From assembly GCF_001542775.1 (NCBI RefSeq), contig NZ_CP014145.1, forward strand, positions 1,488,001-1,552,000: DNA of 64,000 bases. The letters are read 5' to 3'. Origin of the DNA: Microterricola viridarii. Its GTDB lineage: Bacteria > Actinomycetota > Actinomycetes > Actinomycetales > Microbacteriaceae. Shown here piece after piece: positions 53,405 through 61,974 of this stretch. The notes beneath the pieces are model-generated. The model ran no database searches, was not told the origin of the DNA, and worked only from the letters and a program-made list of their open reading frames with translations. Position 1 is the stretch's first letter. Each line of letters opens with the position of its first letter. Made by a program: the position numbers and the translations under genes.

Positions 53405-54427
53405 CTAGTTTTCGCCCAAGAGTCTGGACAAGTACCGAGCGACCGCGCGGACGGCGGCCATGTTGTTGGAGTAATCCATGCGCAGCGGGCCGAGCACGCC
53501 CACCCGGGCCAGCTCTGAGCCGGCCGAGTGGTAGCTGCTGCTGAGCACGGAGGTCTCGCCGAGCCCGAAGGAGGCGTTCTCGCGCCCAATGCTCGCCGAT
53601 ACGCCGTGCTGGTCGCCGGCCATCTCACCGAGCAGGCGCAACAGCACCACCTGCTCCTCGATGGCCTCGAGCACGGGGAAGATGCTCCCCGTGAAGTCTT
53701 CTTCCGTGCGCACCAGGTTCGCGGCGCCGGCCATCACCAGACGGTCGGCCCTGTTGGCCAGCACCTGGTCGATGAGCGTGTCTGCGATGACGGCGGCCAG
53801 CCCGGCCAGCGGTTGCGGGGCGGCTGCGGCCAGCCCGGCCGCTGCGGCCGCGGCATCCGTCATGCCCAAACCGACCAGCGTCTCGTTCGCGGTGGCCCGC
53901 AGCCCCGCGAGCTGCGCCTCGCTGACATCGATGACGGTGTCGAGGACGCGCTGTTCGACCCGGCCGCTGTCGGTGATCAGCACCGACAGCATGCGGTTCT
54001 CGCTCAACCGCACGAGCTCAACGTGCTTCACCGTGGCCCGGCTGAGCGAGGGGTACTGCACCATCGCGACCTGGTGGGTGAGCTGCGAGAGCAGGCGCAC
54101 CGTGCGCGCGAGCACCTCGTCGAGGTCGGCGGATTGGCCGAGGAAGGTCTCGATGGCGTGCCGCTGGGCGCTGCTCAGGGGGCGCACATCGCTCAGCTGG
54201 TCGACGAAGAGCCGGTAGCCCTTGTCGGTGGGGATGCGGCCTGAGGAGGTGTGCGGAGCGGTGATCAGCTCCTCCTCCTCCAGCTGCGCCATGTCGTTGC
54301 GGATGGTGGCGGCGGAGACTCCGAAGGAGTGCCGTTCGACGATGGACTTCGAGCCGACGGGCTCGCGTGACGATACGTAGTCCTGCACGATGACGCGCAG
54401 GACCTCGAGGCTTCGCTCTGAAACCAT
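53405..54427 (-). CDS. hrcA: heat-inducible repressor HrcA
   Basis: A 340-residue repressor. The N-terminal winged helix has SLEVLRVIVQDYVSSREPVGSK and VSAATIRNDMAQLEEEELI; the GAF-like and dimerisation parts follow, including LGPLRMDYSNNMAAVRAVARYLS at the C-terminus. HrcA binds CIRCE operators and represses chaperone genes. ATG 54427 has GGAGG upstream and matches the family start. A CIRCE element lies 54 bp upstream, so the hrcA-dnaJ operon is self-regulated. Confidence 0.96.
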   Translation of the reverse strand: MVSERSLEVLRVIVQDYVSSREPVGSKSIVERHSFGVSAATIRNDMAQLEEEELITAPHTSSGRIPTDKGYRLFVDQLSDVRPLSSAQRHAIETFLGQSADLDEVLARTVRLLSQLTHQVAMVQYPSLSRATVKHVELVRLSENRMLSVLITDSGRVEQRVLDTVIDVSEAQLAGLRATANETLVGLGMTDAAAAAAGLAAAAPQPLAGLAAVIADTLIDQVLANRADRLVMAGAANLVRTEEDFTGSIFPVLEAIEEQVVLLRLLGEMAGDQHGVSASIGRENASFGLGETSVLSSSYHSAGSELARVGVLGPLRMDYSNNMAAVRAVARYLSRLLGEN

Positions 54428-54480
54428 GTGCACCGCCTCCACTGTGCGTGCGAGAACCGGGGGCCGTCCGGTGCGGACAG

Positions 54481-54507
54481 CTGGCACTCACTACTCCTGA
54501 GTGCTAA
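54481..54507 (-). promoter_or_regulatory. CIRCE operator of the hrcA-dnaJ operon
   Basis: Plus strand CTGGCACTC, nine bases, GAGTGCTAA: the CIRCE consensus TTAGCACTC-N9-GAGTGCTAA with two changes in one arm. A TATGAT -10 box on the minus strand (54509-54514) abuts it, so HrcA would cover the transcription start. Confidence 0.92.
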
Positions 54508-54616
54508 TCATATCGCGAGATGGCTGTGAGGAGCGTTGCCGCACGGCACCGGCGGGGCTAGCTTATGGGTGTGCGGGAAGCGCGCCCGCCGTCCCTCTGA
54601 ATGGAAAGGGCCGATC

Positions 54617-55254
54617 ATGACTGACCCCGCTGCCCCAATTCCCCCCTACGACCCGACCCAGCAGCCGCCGACGCCGCCCACGCCCCCGGCCCCGCCCGCC
54701 CAACCTGAGGTTCCCTACGGTGGGGCACCGACTCCCCCGGCCCCCGCCGTGCCGCCCGGCGCGCCGGCGAACCCGTACGCCAACACCGCTCCCCCGCCAC
54801 CGCCTGCGCAGCCCGGCGCGCCGGGGAACCCCTACGCCAACACGGCGCCCCCGCGCCGCCGGCCCCACCGGAGAACCCGTACGCCAACCCGGCACCGGCC
54901 GCCCCGCTCAGCCAGGAGGCCGACATCCAGTGGGCCTCCTTCGCACACCTGGGCGGCATCCTGAGCTTCCTGCCCTCACTGATCATCTGGTTGATCTTCA
55001 AGGATCGCGGTCGCTTCACGAACACAGAGGCGAAGGAAGCGCTGAACTTCCAGCTCACCCTGCTGATGGCCCAGGTCGCGCTCTTCCTCATCGTCTCGGT
55101 GCTCGCGATCGCATCGTTCGGCATCCTGAGCTTCCTGTACAGCCTGTCCTGGCTGATCTGGCTGCTCGGCGTCATCTTCTCGATCATCGCCTTCGCCCAG
55201 GTGAAGGACGGGCGCGGCTACCGCTACCCGTTCGCGATCCGCATGATCAAGTAG
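54617..55254 (+). pseudogene. DUF4870 membrane protein with Pro-rich tail, frameshifted by one base
   Basis: Reads as a 212-residue protein if one base is restored. The first 75 residues are Pro-rich with repeated NPYANTAPP units. At a five-C run (54848-54852) the frame breaks; with six C the text continues APPAPPAPPENPYANPAPA and then enters a DUF4870 domain with three helices (ASFAHLGGILSFLPSLIIW, LNFQLTLLMAQVALFL, LIWLLGVIFSIIAFAQV). The length of 638 nt is one short of a multiple of three. GGAAAGGG precedes the ATG. Function unknown; probable sequencing error. Confidence 0.82.
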
Positions 55255-55387
55255 ACCGCTTCGGCGTTTTCTGCTGCATTCGCGTGGCGGCTATGCGAGA
55301 GTGGGAGCTTTCACAGGCCCGTTCGCACGCCGCCGCCCGAACGCGGTGTCCGCGAACTCGAACCGCGAACACAAACAAGGAGACACA

Positions 55388-55762
55388 ATGTCCGCCGCAC
55401 CGCCTCCCCCCGCCACGCCCTACCAGGGCCCGACTCAGCTGAGCCCGGCCGACGAGAAGCTCTGGGCGACGTTGATCCACGTCGGTGGCATCTTCTTCTC
55501 GTTCATCCCGTCGCTGGTCGGCTACCTGGTGCTCAAGGACAAGGGCCCGTTCATCCGCGCCCACGCCGCGAGTGCGCTGAACTTCCAGATCACGATGGCG
55601 ATCGCATCGATCGTCGGATCGATCCTGATCTTCCTCGTCATCGGCTTCTTCATCCTCGCGGCCGTCAGCATCCTGATCATCGTGTTCAGCATCATCGCGG
55701 CCGTCAAAGCCAACGCGGGCGAGGCATACACGTACCCGCTGTCGATCAAGTTCGTCAGCTAG
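55388..55762 (+). CDS. DUF4870 domain membrane protein
   Basis: A 124-residue protein, intact paralogue of the gene just upstream. A short Pro-rich start is followed by the DUF4870 helices: LWATLIHVGGIFFSFIPSLVGYLV, HAASALNFQITMAIASIVGSILIF and AAVSILIIVFSIIAAVKA. The C-terminal YPLSIKFVS matches YPFAIRMIK of the neighbour. AAGGAG lies before ATG 55388. The role is unknown; tandem DUF4870 genes suggest duplication. A strong bidirectional terminator follows. Confidence 0.88.
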   Translation: MSAAPPPPATPYQGPTQLSPADEKLWATLIHVGGIFFSFIPSLVGYLVLKDKGPFIRAHAASALNFQITMAIASIVGSILIFLVIGFFILAAVSILIIVFSIIAAVKANAGEAYTYPLSIKFVS

Positions 55763-55780
55763 CTAGAGCAAGACTCTCGC

Positions 55781-55833
55781 CACAACAGAGAATGCGCCCC
55801 CGTTGAATCAACGGGGGCGCATTCTCTGTTGTG
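55781..55833. terminator. bidirectional terminator, 26-base perfect arms
   Basis: CACAACAGAGAATGCGCCCC... and its exact complement flank a single A at 55807. It separates the converging DUF4870 and phosphatase genes. Its length and perfection exceed normal terminators. Confidence 0.85.
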
Positions 55834-55845
55834 CCTGGAACTCGA

Positions 55846-56658
55846 CTACTTCGCGCCAGCCTCGACGTAGCTGGTGTCGTTCATCGAAACAACCGTCCAG
55901 ACGCCCTTCTTGTAGGTGAGCTTGTTCACGGCGGCGTTGGCGATGCCAGCGGGGAGGGTGCTGGTGTCGGCGCCCAGGGCGTCGAGGACGGCGATGATCG
56001 TGATGCCGCTGGAGACGACGAGCACGTTGCCGCCGCCCTTCTTGGCCTGGGCGGCCGCGATCTCGTTCAGCGAAGCCAGCGCGCGGGTGCTGACCTGCTC
56101 CTCGGTCTCAGCGAGCAGACCGCTGTCTGCATTCACCTCGACGATTGCGTTGAGGAAGTCGCTGACGGCCGGGCCCTTCACGAACGCGCCGACCGCTGCG
56201 CCGGTCGCGGCCTGAGTCTCACCCTCGAACTTTCCGAAGGCAACCTCGCGCAGGCGCTTGTCGCGCACGGGCTCGTCCTTGTAGCGCAGGGCGCTGAGCG
56301 CGAGCACGGCCGTCTCGTAGTGACGCACGTTGTCGGCCGAGTAGGCGGACTTGAACTTCACGCCGGCCTTGGCCAGCCCGGTGCCGAGCTGCGTGGCGAC
56401 CAGCTCACCCTTCTCGGTGAGCGGTGAGTCCGACCAGCCCTGCATGCGGTGGGTCTTGTTGAGCCAGGTCTCACCGTGGCGGGTGAGGTAGATCGTGACC
56501 TCGGAGCCCTTGCCCGACTTATCGTTCGACGACTGGCTAGAAGACGGGGAATCCTTGCCATTGTCGGCGAACGCGGGAGCGGCCAGGGCGAGAGAGAAGA
56601 GCGTGGCGACGGCGGCGAGGCTCGCAATCGCGGTACGGAGTGCACGACGAGACGACAT
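55846..56658 (-). CDS. secreted histidine phosphatase family protein
   Basis: A 270-residue protein with a Sec-type signal peptide (RRALRTAIASLAAVATLFSLALAAPAFA). A Ser/Lys-rich linker precedes the phosphoglycerate-mutase-like domain: TIYLTRHGETWLNKTHRMQGWSDSPLTEKGE has the RHGE catalytic core near residue 61, AYSADNVRHYETA the second basic segment, and LVVSSGITIIAVL the place of the second His. That final motif reads SSG where most have SHG, so the second catalytic His may be missing. ATG 56658 follows AAAGGA. Confidence 0.85.
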   Translation of the reverse strand: MSSRRALRTAIASLAAVATLFSLALAAPAFADNGKDSPSSSQSSNDKSGKGSEVTIYLTRHGETWLNKTHRMQGWSDSPLTEKGELVATQLGTGLAKAGVKFKSAYSADNVRHYETAVLALSALRYKDEPVRDKRLREVAFGKFEGETQAATGAAVGAFVKGPAVSDFLNAIVEVNADSGLLAETEEQVSTRALASLNEIAAAQAKKGGGNVLVVSSGITIIAVLDALGADTSTLPAGIANAAVNKLTYKKGVWTVVSMNDTSYVEAGAK

Positions 56659-56784
56659 TGTCTGGGGTCCTTTCGAGGAACGGGGAACAGATGAACGCAG
56701 GCTATCTGAAAACCGAACGACGTTTGGTAACAATTCGACTTTGGTTCATGTGGCGCCGTTTTACACGACAATCCGGGCCCAGTC

Positions 56785-58035
56785 CTAGACCTCGGCGGTG
56801 GCGGTTTCGTCGTCATCGAGGAGCCGCCGCACGACGGCGTCGGCCAGCAACCGCCCACGCAATGTCAGCTCCACCCGGCCGGCGATTGCAGCCCGGGCGT
56901 CGATGAGCTCGTCGGCGATCAGCGCGGCCACCGCGAGCCTGCCGGACGCCCGCAGCGAGGCGACGGGGATGCCCTCCCGGATGCGGGCGAGCAGCAGCAC
57001 ACGCTCGAACTCACGCACCTCGGCCGAGAGTGTCTCGCGCCCGGCGGCGGGCGAGAGCCCGGCCTGCACGCGTTCGGCGTAGGCGGCCGGGTGCTTCACG
57101 TTCCACCAGCGCACCCCGCCGACGTGGCTGTGCGCGCCCGGCCCGATGCCCCACCAGTCGTTGCTGCGCCAATAGGCGAGGTTGTGCTCCGAACGGTGCT
57201 CGACACCGCGCGCCCAGTTGCTCACCTCGTACCAGTCGTAGCCGGCGGCCGCCAGCAGTTCGTCGGCCAGCTCGTACATGTCGGCCTGCAGGTCCTCATC
57301 CGGCTGGGCGACCTCGCCACGGCGGATCTGCCTGGCCAGCTTGGTGCCGTCCTCGACGATCAACGAATAGGCACTGAGGTGGTCCGGCTGCTGCGCGATG
57401 GCGTGCTCGAGGCTCGCCCGCCAGTCGTCCAGCGACTCACCCGGGGTGCCGTAGATCAGATCGACGCTGACGTCGAGTCCGACCTCGCGGGCCCAGCGCA
57501 CCACGAGCGGCACGCGGGCCGGGTCGTGCGTGCGCTCCAGGGTGGCGAGCACGTGCGGGACGGCAGACTGCATGCCGAAGGAGACGCGGGTGAAGCCGGC
57601 ATCCTTCAACGTCTGCAGGTAGTCGCGGTCGACGGAATCGGGGTTCGCCTCTGTCGTGATCTCGGCGCCCGGCGCAAGCGTGTGCTCGGCACGGACGGCG
57701 TCGAGCATTTTCACCAGGTCGGCCGCCGGGAGCAGCGTCGGGGTTCCGCCTCCGAAGAAGACCGTGGACGCCGGCCGCGCTGGAACGCCGGAGGCAGCCA
57801 GGATGCGGGCGCTGTGCTGGATCTCGAGCACGGCCTCGCTCGCGTAGTCGCTCTGTTTGGCACCGCGCAGCTCGGTCGCAGTGTACGTGTTGAAGTCGCA
57901 GTAGCCGCAGCGCACGCGGCAGAACGGCACGTGCAGGTAGACGCTGAATGCGCGATCGTGTGCGCCGACGGCGGCGGTCGCGGGCAGGAGTCCGTCGCTC
58001 GGGGCAGGGTCACCGAGGGGCAGGGCGCTGGCCAT
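56785..58035 (-). CDS. hemW: HemW-like radical SAM protein
   Basis: A 416-residue radical-SAM protein. HVPFCRVRCGYCDFNTY near residue 35 carries the C-x3-C-x2-C cluster plus the extra Cys-less FN motif of HemW; GGGTPTLL and VSFGMQSAVPHVLATLERTHD follow, and the C-terminal HemN-like domain is present. HemW inserts or carries haem rather than acting as coproporphyrinogen oxidase, which cannot be separated with certainty by reading. The gene lies six bases after the DUF1990 gene. Confidence 0.93.
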   Translation of the reverse strand: MASALPLGDPAPSDGLLPATAAVGAHDRAFSVYLHVPFCRVRCGYCDFNTYTATELRGAKQSDYASEAVLEIQHSARILAASGVPARPASTVFFGGGTPTLLPAADLVKMLDAVRAEHTLAPGAEITTEANPDSVDRDYLQTLKDAGFTRVSFGMQSAVPHVLATLERTHDPARVPLVVRWAREVGLDVSVDLIYGTPGESLDDWRASLEHAIAQQPDHLSAYSLIVEDGTKLARQIRRGEVAQPDEDLQADMYELADELLAAAGYDWYEVSNWARGVEHRSEHNLAYWRSNDWWGIGPGAHSHVGGVRWWNVKHPAAYAERVQAGLSPAAGRETLSAEVREFERVLLLARIREGIPVASLRASGRLAVAALIADELIDARAAIAGRVELTLRGRLLADAVVRRLLDDDETATAEV

Positions 58036-58041
58036 CGAGGT

Positions 58042-58689
58042 CTACGCCGAAGCCACGGGGTGCAGGGCCCGCAGGTAGCGGCGGGTGTACGCGCGTTCCT
58101 GCAGTCGCATCAGCGGCCGGACGAGCTTCCAACGGGTCGAGCTCGGCTGCGAGAAGCTGCGGATCACCAGCCAGACGGAATCGTCGTCGCGGTGCTCGAC
58201 CACGAACAGCACCTCGCCGTTCTCCGGGTGCCCCGGCATGGTGCCGTAGGCGAAGCCGAGGCGCCCGGGCTCGTCGACGACGAGCACGACGCGCACGGGG
58301 GCGGTGACCGTCATCCGCCAGGCGGTGATGTGCAGCACGGCGGTCATGCCGGCCGTGATGAACGGGGTGCCGTCAGGGCCGAAGCGTTCCTCGCTGGCGC
58401 GCTGGGGCTGGTCGGGGCGCGGAACTCCCTCGGCGTCGAGCGCCAGGCCGTGGTACTGCTCGCCGGTGCCCTGATTGGTGTCGGTCACCTCGATGCCGCT
58501 GCCGCGCTGTACGCCCCAGGTCATCAGGCTCGCGGATGCCGTGGCGAATCGCTCGGCACCGCTGCCGAGCTGGGTGCTGTGCTCGGCCGGGCGGAAGCCG
58601 GCCGGCGGGTAGCTCATCAGGTCGGGGGCCATCGTGCCACCGATCGCGCCGTAGCTGACCGGTTGGTCTGTGTATGTGGAACGGCGCAC
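58042..58689 (-). CDS. DUF1990 family protein
   Basis: A 215-residue protein. The DUF1990 pattern is seen in SYPPAGFRPAEHSTQLGSGAERFATASASLMTWGVQRGSGIEV, then GTMPGHPENGEVLFVVEHRDDDSVWLVIRSFSQPS and LMRLQERAYTRRYLRAL at the end. No catalytic motif is known for the family. The start is GTG 58689, six bases after a TAGTGT -10 box. It shares the strand with hemW and probably its transcript. Confidence 0.85.
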   Translation of the reverse strand: MRRSTYTDQPVSYGAIGGTMAPDLMSYPPAGFRPAEHSTQLGSGAERFATASASLMTWGVQRGSGIEVTDTNQGTGEQYHGLALDAEGVPRPDQPQRASEERFGPDGTPFITAGMTAVLHITAWRMTVTAPVRVVLVVDEPGRLGFAYGTMPGHPENGEVLFVVEHRDDDSVWLVIRSFSQPSSTRWKLVRPLMRLQERAYTRRYLRALHPVASA

Positions 58690-58695
58690 GTGCTG

Positions 58696-58701
58696 ACACT
58701 A
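58696..58701 (-). promoter_or_regulatory. -10 box TAGTGT, leaderless start of the DUF1990-hemW unit
   Basis: TAGTGT ends 6 nt before GTG 58689. Confidence 0.5.
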
Positions 58702-58763
58702 CTTTCTTCGGAAAAACCCCTCATACAGCGTAGGCGACGAAGCTGACAACGGGCGTACCGCGG

Positions 58764-59941
58764 TCAGCCCAGGCGGGAGATGAGGATCCCCATGGCTTCG
58801 ATGGCCCGCTCCCGGGCCGAGCCATCTGCGGCCTCGTCATAGCCGGTGTCGACGTAGAGGTAGCTGCCGTCGACCAACGCCTCGACGGTGCAGCCCGAGT
58901 GCTCGTCGTCCCAGATGCAGCTCGCCACCGCTTGTTCGGCACCCTCGATGGCGACGTCGGTCGCTCCGTCGCGGGAGAGGGCGACCTCCGAGAGCTCCGG
59001 CCACGCCCAGCCGCCGCCAGGCAGGATGTTGACGCCCAGGAGCCGCAGCTCCCCCGCCGGAGCCTCGTATGGGTCGGCTTGACGCCAGTCACAGGAGAGG
59101 AAGTCGGCGCGCTGCCAGGCGATGGCGAACATTGCGATCGCACCCTCGGAATCCCGTGCCTCGGCTTCGCCCAACGACGGCGAGCCCAGCGCCGTGCGGA
59201 AGCTCCCGTCGCCGTCGACCACGCCGCAGTCGTCCCACGCCGCGAGTGAATCGGCCGGCGGCTGGAACTGCGGCAGCGGTTCACCCGCTGCCTGCAACGA
59301 GTCGCGGATCGCCGTGCCGGTGACCACGGCGACCGAACGGGTCTCCTCGATCGTCGGCGCGGGGTCGGCCGCCGGCCGCGTGAATTCGAAGTCCACCCAG
59401 TAGCCGTCAGCCAGGAACGAGGCGGAACACGAGCTCCCCTCGGTGTCCGCGTAACAATTAATCCGCGAGTCCGGGCCGATCAGCCCCAACTGGGAGTCGG
59501 CCAGCGGCAGCCCCTCGACGAAGTCGAAGTACTCGCCGACGGCATCGGGCAGGATCTCCACGGTGAGGCGTGGTCCCTCTGTGCCGGCCGAACTGCTCCA
59601 TTCGCAGTTCAGCATCCCCGCCTGCCAGGAGGCCGCCGATCCATTGGCGAGTGGGTGAACAACCGGGTTGACCGCTGCTGGCGCAAAGCCAAGACCCGAT
59701 GCGAGCGCGTCACCGCCGATCAGCTGTGCACAGCCGAGCGGCACCCGCGATACGGGCCGTGTGCCCGGCCCGGACGGCGCGGGGGAAGCAGTGGGCACCG
59801 GCGCGGCACTCTCCGTCCGCGTCGGCGTCGGCCGTGTTGTCGAGCCGCCGACCGAATCCAGCGGGGCAGCACAGGCGGCCAGACCGAACATGCAACTGAG
59901 CGCGAGGGCGACGCGCGTGATTCCCCCAAGGCGAGCGACAT
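58764..59941 (-). pseudogene. secreted lipoprotein, frameshifted in its signal peptide
   Basis: Reads as a 392-residue lipoprotein if one base is restored. From ATG 59941, preceded by a TAGACT -10 box, the frame gives MSLALG and then breaks in a five-G run (minus strand, 59923-59927); six G give a normal signal peptide GITRVALALSCMFGLAAC with lipobox LAAC. The mature part is Ser/Thr/Pro-rich, then about 330 residues with paired Cys (LGCAQLIG, LNCEWSS, SCDWRQADP, CIWDDEHSGC) and no known domain. The length of 1178 nt is one short of a multiple of three. Confidence 0.8.
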
Positions 59942-59947
59942 GGCCAC

Positions 59948-59953
59948 AGTCTA
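59948..59953 (-). promoter_or_regulatory. -10 box TAGACT, leaderless start of the lipoprotein gene
   Basis: TAGACT ends 6 nt before ATG 59941, which supports that ATG as the real start of the frameshifted gene. Confidence 0.55.
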
Positions 59954-60016
59954 GCGCGAACGCAAACGGCGGCCGGCGGAAGATTCCGCCGGCCGCCGTC
60001 TCCAGAGAGCCTGGGG

Positions 60017-61867
60017 CTACTTCTTGTCCTTCTTCTCGACGTCACCTGTCAGAGCGGCGACGAACGCCTCCTGCGGGACCTCGACGCGACCGACCATCTT
60101 CATGCGCTTCTTGCCCTCCTTCTGCTTCTCGAGGAGCTTGCGCTTGCGGCTGATGTCACCGCCGTAGCACTTGGCCAGCACGTCCTTGCGGATGGCGCGG
60201 ATGGATTCACGGGCGATGATGCGGGCGCCGATGGCGGCCTGGATCGGCACCTCGAACTGCTGGCGCGGGATCAGCTCGCGCAGGCGCGTGGTCATCAGCA
60301 CGCCGTAGGCGTAGGCCTTGTCGCGGTGCACGATGGCGCTGAACGCGTCGACCTGCTCGCCCTGCAGCAGGATGTCGACCTTCACCAGGTCGGCGGTCTG
60401 CTCGCCGGCCGGCTCATAGTCGAGGGAGGCGTAACCGGCCGTCTTCGACTTCAGGTTGTCGAAGAAGTCGAACACGATCTCGCCGAGCGGCATCGTGTAA
60501 CGAATCTCGACGCGGTCCTCGCCGAGGTAATCCATGCCGAGTAGCACGCCGCGGCGGCCCTGGCAGAGCTCCATAATGACGCCGACGTAGTCCTTGGGGG
60601 CGAGGATGGCCGCCTTGACGACGGGCTCGCTCACCGCGGAGATCTTGCCGACCGGGAACTCGCTCGGGTTCGTGACGGTGACCGTCTTCTTGTCCTCAGT
60701 GGTGACCTCGTAGATCACGGACGGGGCCGTCGCGATGAGGTCCAGGCCGAACTCGCGCTCGAGGCGCTCGGTGATGATCTCGAGGTGCAGCAGGCCGAGG
60801 AAGCCACAGCGGAAACCGAAGCCGAGGGCGACGGAAGTCTCGGGCTCGTAGACGAGCGCGGCATCCGACAGTTTGAGCTTGTCGAGGGCCTCGCGCAGGA
60901 TCGGGTAGTCGGAGCCGTCGATCGGGTACAGGCCGGAGAAGACCATGGGCAGCGGCTCGGTGTAGCCGGGGAGAGCCTCGGTGGCCGGCTTTGACGCGGT
61001 CGTGACGGTGTCGCCGACCTTGGACTGGCGCACGTCCTTCACGCCGGTGATCAGGTAGCCGACCTCGCCGACGCCGAGCCCCTTACTCGGGGTGGGCTCT
61101 GGCGAGCTCACGCCGATCTCGAGGATCTCGTGGGTGGCACGGGTCGACATCATCTGAATGCGCTCACGCGGGTTCAGCTGGCCGTCGATCATGCGCACAT
61201 AGGTGACGACGCCGCGGTAGCTGTCGTAGACGGAGTCGAAGATCATGGCGCGGGCGGGGGCGCTCGGGTCGCCCTTCGGTGCCGGGATGCGCTCGGTCAC
61301 GCGGTCGAGCAGGTCCTCGACGCCCATGCCGGTCTTGCCGGAGACCCGCAGCACGTCGTCGGGGTCGCCGCCGATCAGGCTGGCGAGCTCCTTCGCGTAC
61401 TTGTCGGGGTCGGCGGCGGGCAAGTCGATCTTGTTCAGCACGGGGATGATCGTGAGGTCGTTCTCAAGCGCCAGGTACAGGTTCGCGAGCGTCTGGGCCT
61501 CGATGCCCTGGGCTGCGTCCACGAGCAGCACTGCACCCTCGCAGGCGGCGAGCGAGCGGGAGACCTCGTAGCTGAAGTCGACGTGCCCGGGGGTGTCGAT
61601 CATGTTCAGCGCGTAGCTCTGCGAGCCGAGTGCCCACGGCATCCGCACGGCCTGGCTCTTGATGGTGATGCCGCGCTCTCGCTCGATGTCCATGCGGTCG
61701 AGGTACTGGGCGCGCATGTCTCGGTCGCTGACCACCCCCGTCATCTGCAGCATGCGGTCGGCAAGGGTGGACTTGCCGTGGTCGATGTGCGCAATGATGC
61801 AAAAATTGCGGATGAACGCGGGGTCTGTGGACGCGGGCTCGAGGGCCTTCAAAGCTCGTGGTGACAT
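60017..61867 (-). CDS. lepA: elongation factor 4 (LepA)
   Basis: A 616-residue translational GTPase. The G1 motif [17 protein letters not shown] lies near residue 21, [11 protein letters not shown] marks switch I, DTPGHVDF switch II and [11 protein letters not shown] the G4. The LepA-specific C-terminus follows ([49 protein letters not shown]). It back-translocates stalled ribosomes. ATG 61867 gives the family start; the in-frame stretch beyond it has no ribosome site. Confidence 0.97.
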   Translation of the reverse strand: MSPRALKALEPASTDPAFIRNFCIIAHIDHGKSTLADRMLQMTGVVSDRDMRAQYLDRMDIERERGITIKSQAVRMPWALGSQSYALNMIDTPGHVDFSYEVSRSLAACEGAVLLVDAAQGIEAQTLANLYLALENDLTIIPVLNKIDLPAADPDKYAKELASLIGGDPDDVLRVSGKTGMGVEDLLDRVTERIPAPKGDPSAPARAMIFDSVYDSYRGVVTYVRMIDGQLNPRERIQMMSTRATHEILEIGVSSPEPTPSKGLGVGEVGYLITGVKDVRQSKVGDTVTTASKPATEALPGYTEPLPMVFSGLYPIDGSDYPILREALDKLKLSDAALVYEPETSVALGFGFRCGFLGLLHLEIITERLEREFGLDLIATAPSVIYEVTTEDKKTVTVTNPSEFPVGKISAVSEPVVKAAILAPKDYVGVIMELCQGRRGVLLGMDYLGEDRVEIRYTMPLGEIVFDFFDNLKSKTAGYASLDYEPAGEQTADLVKVDILLQGEQVDAFSAIVHRDKAYAYGVLMTTRLRELIPRQQFEVPIQAAIGARIIARESIRAIRKDVLAKCYGGDISRKRKLLEKQKEGKKRMKMVGRVEVPQEAFVAALTGDVEKKDKK

Positions 61868-61961
61868 TGTGTGGCCATTCTCCCATGCCCGGCGCCCTTC
61901 GGTGGACTCCATATGAATTGAGTGGATCTTTCGACGGATGCCGGGCGCCCGCCGCCCTGAC

Positions 61962-61967
61962 TAGGCT
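61962..61967 (+). promoter_or_regulatory. -10 box TAGGCT before the kinase-regulator operon
   Basis: TAGGCT ends 7 nt before ATG 61975, again suggesting a leaderless or nearly leaderless transcript. Confidence 0.45.
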
Positions 61968-61974
61968 GGCGCCG

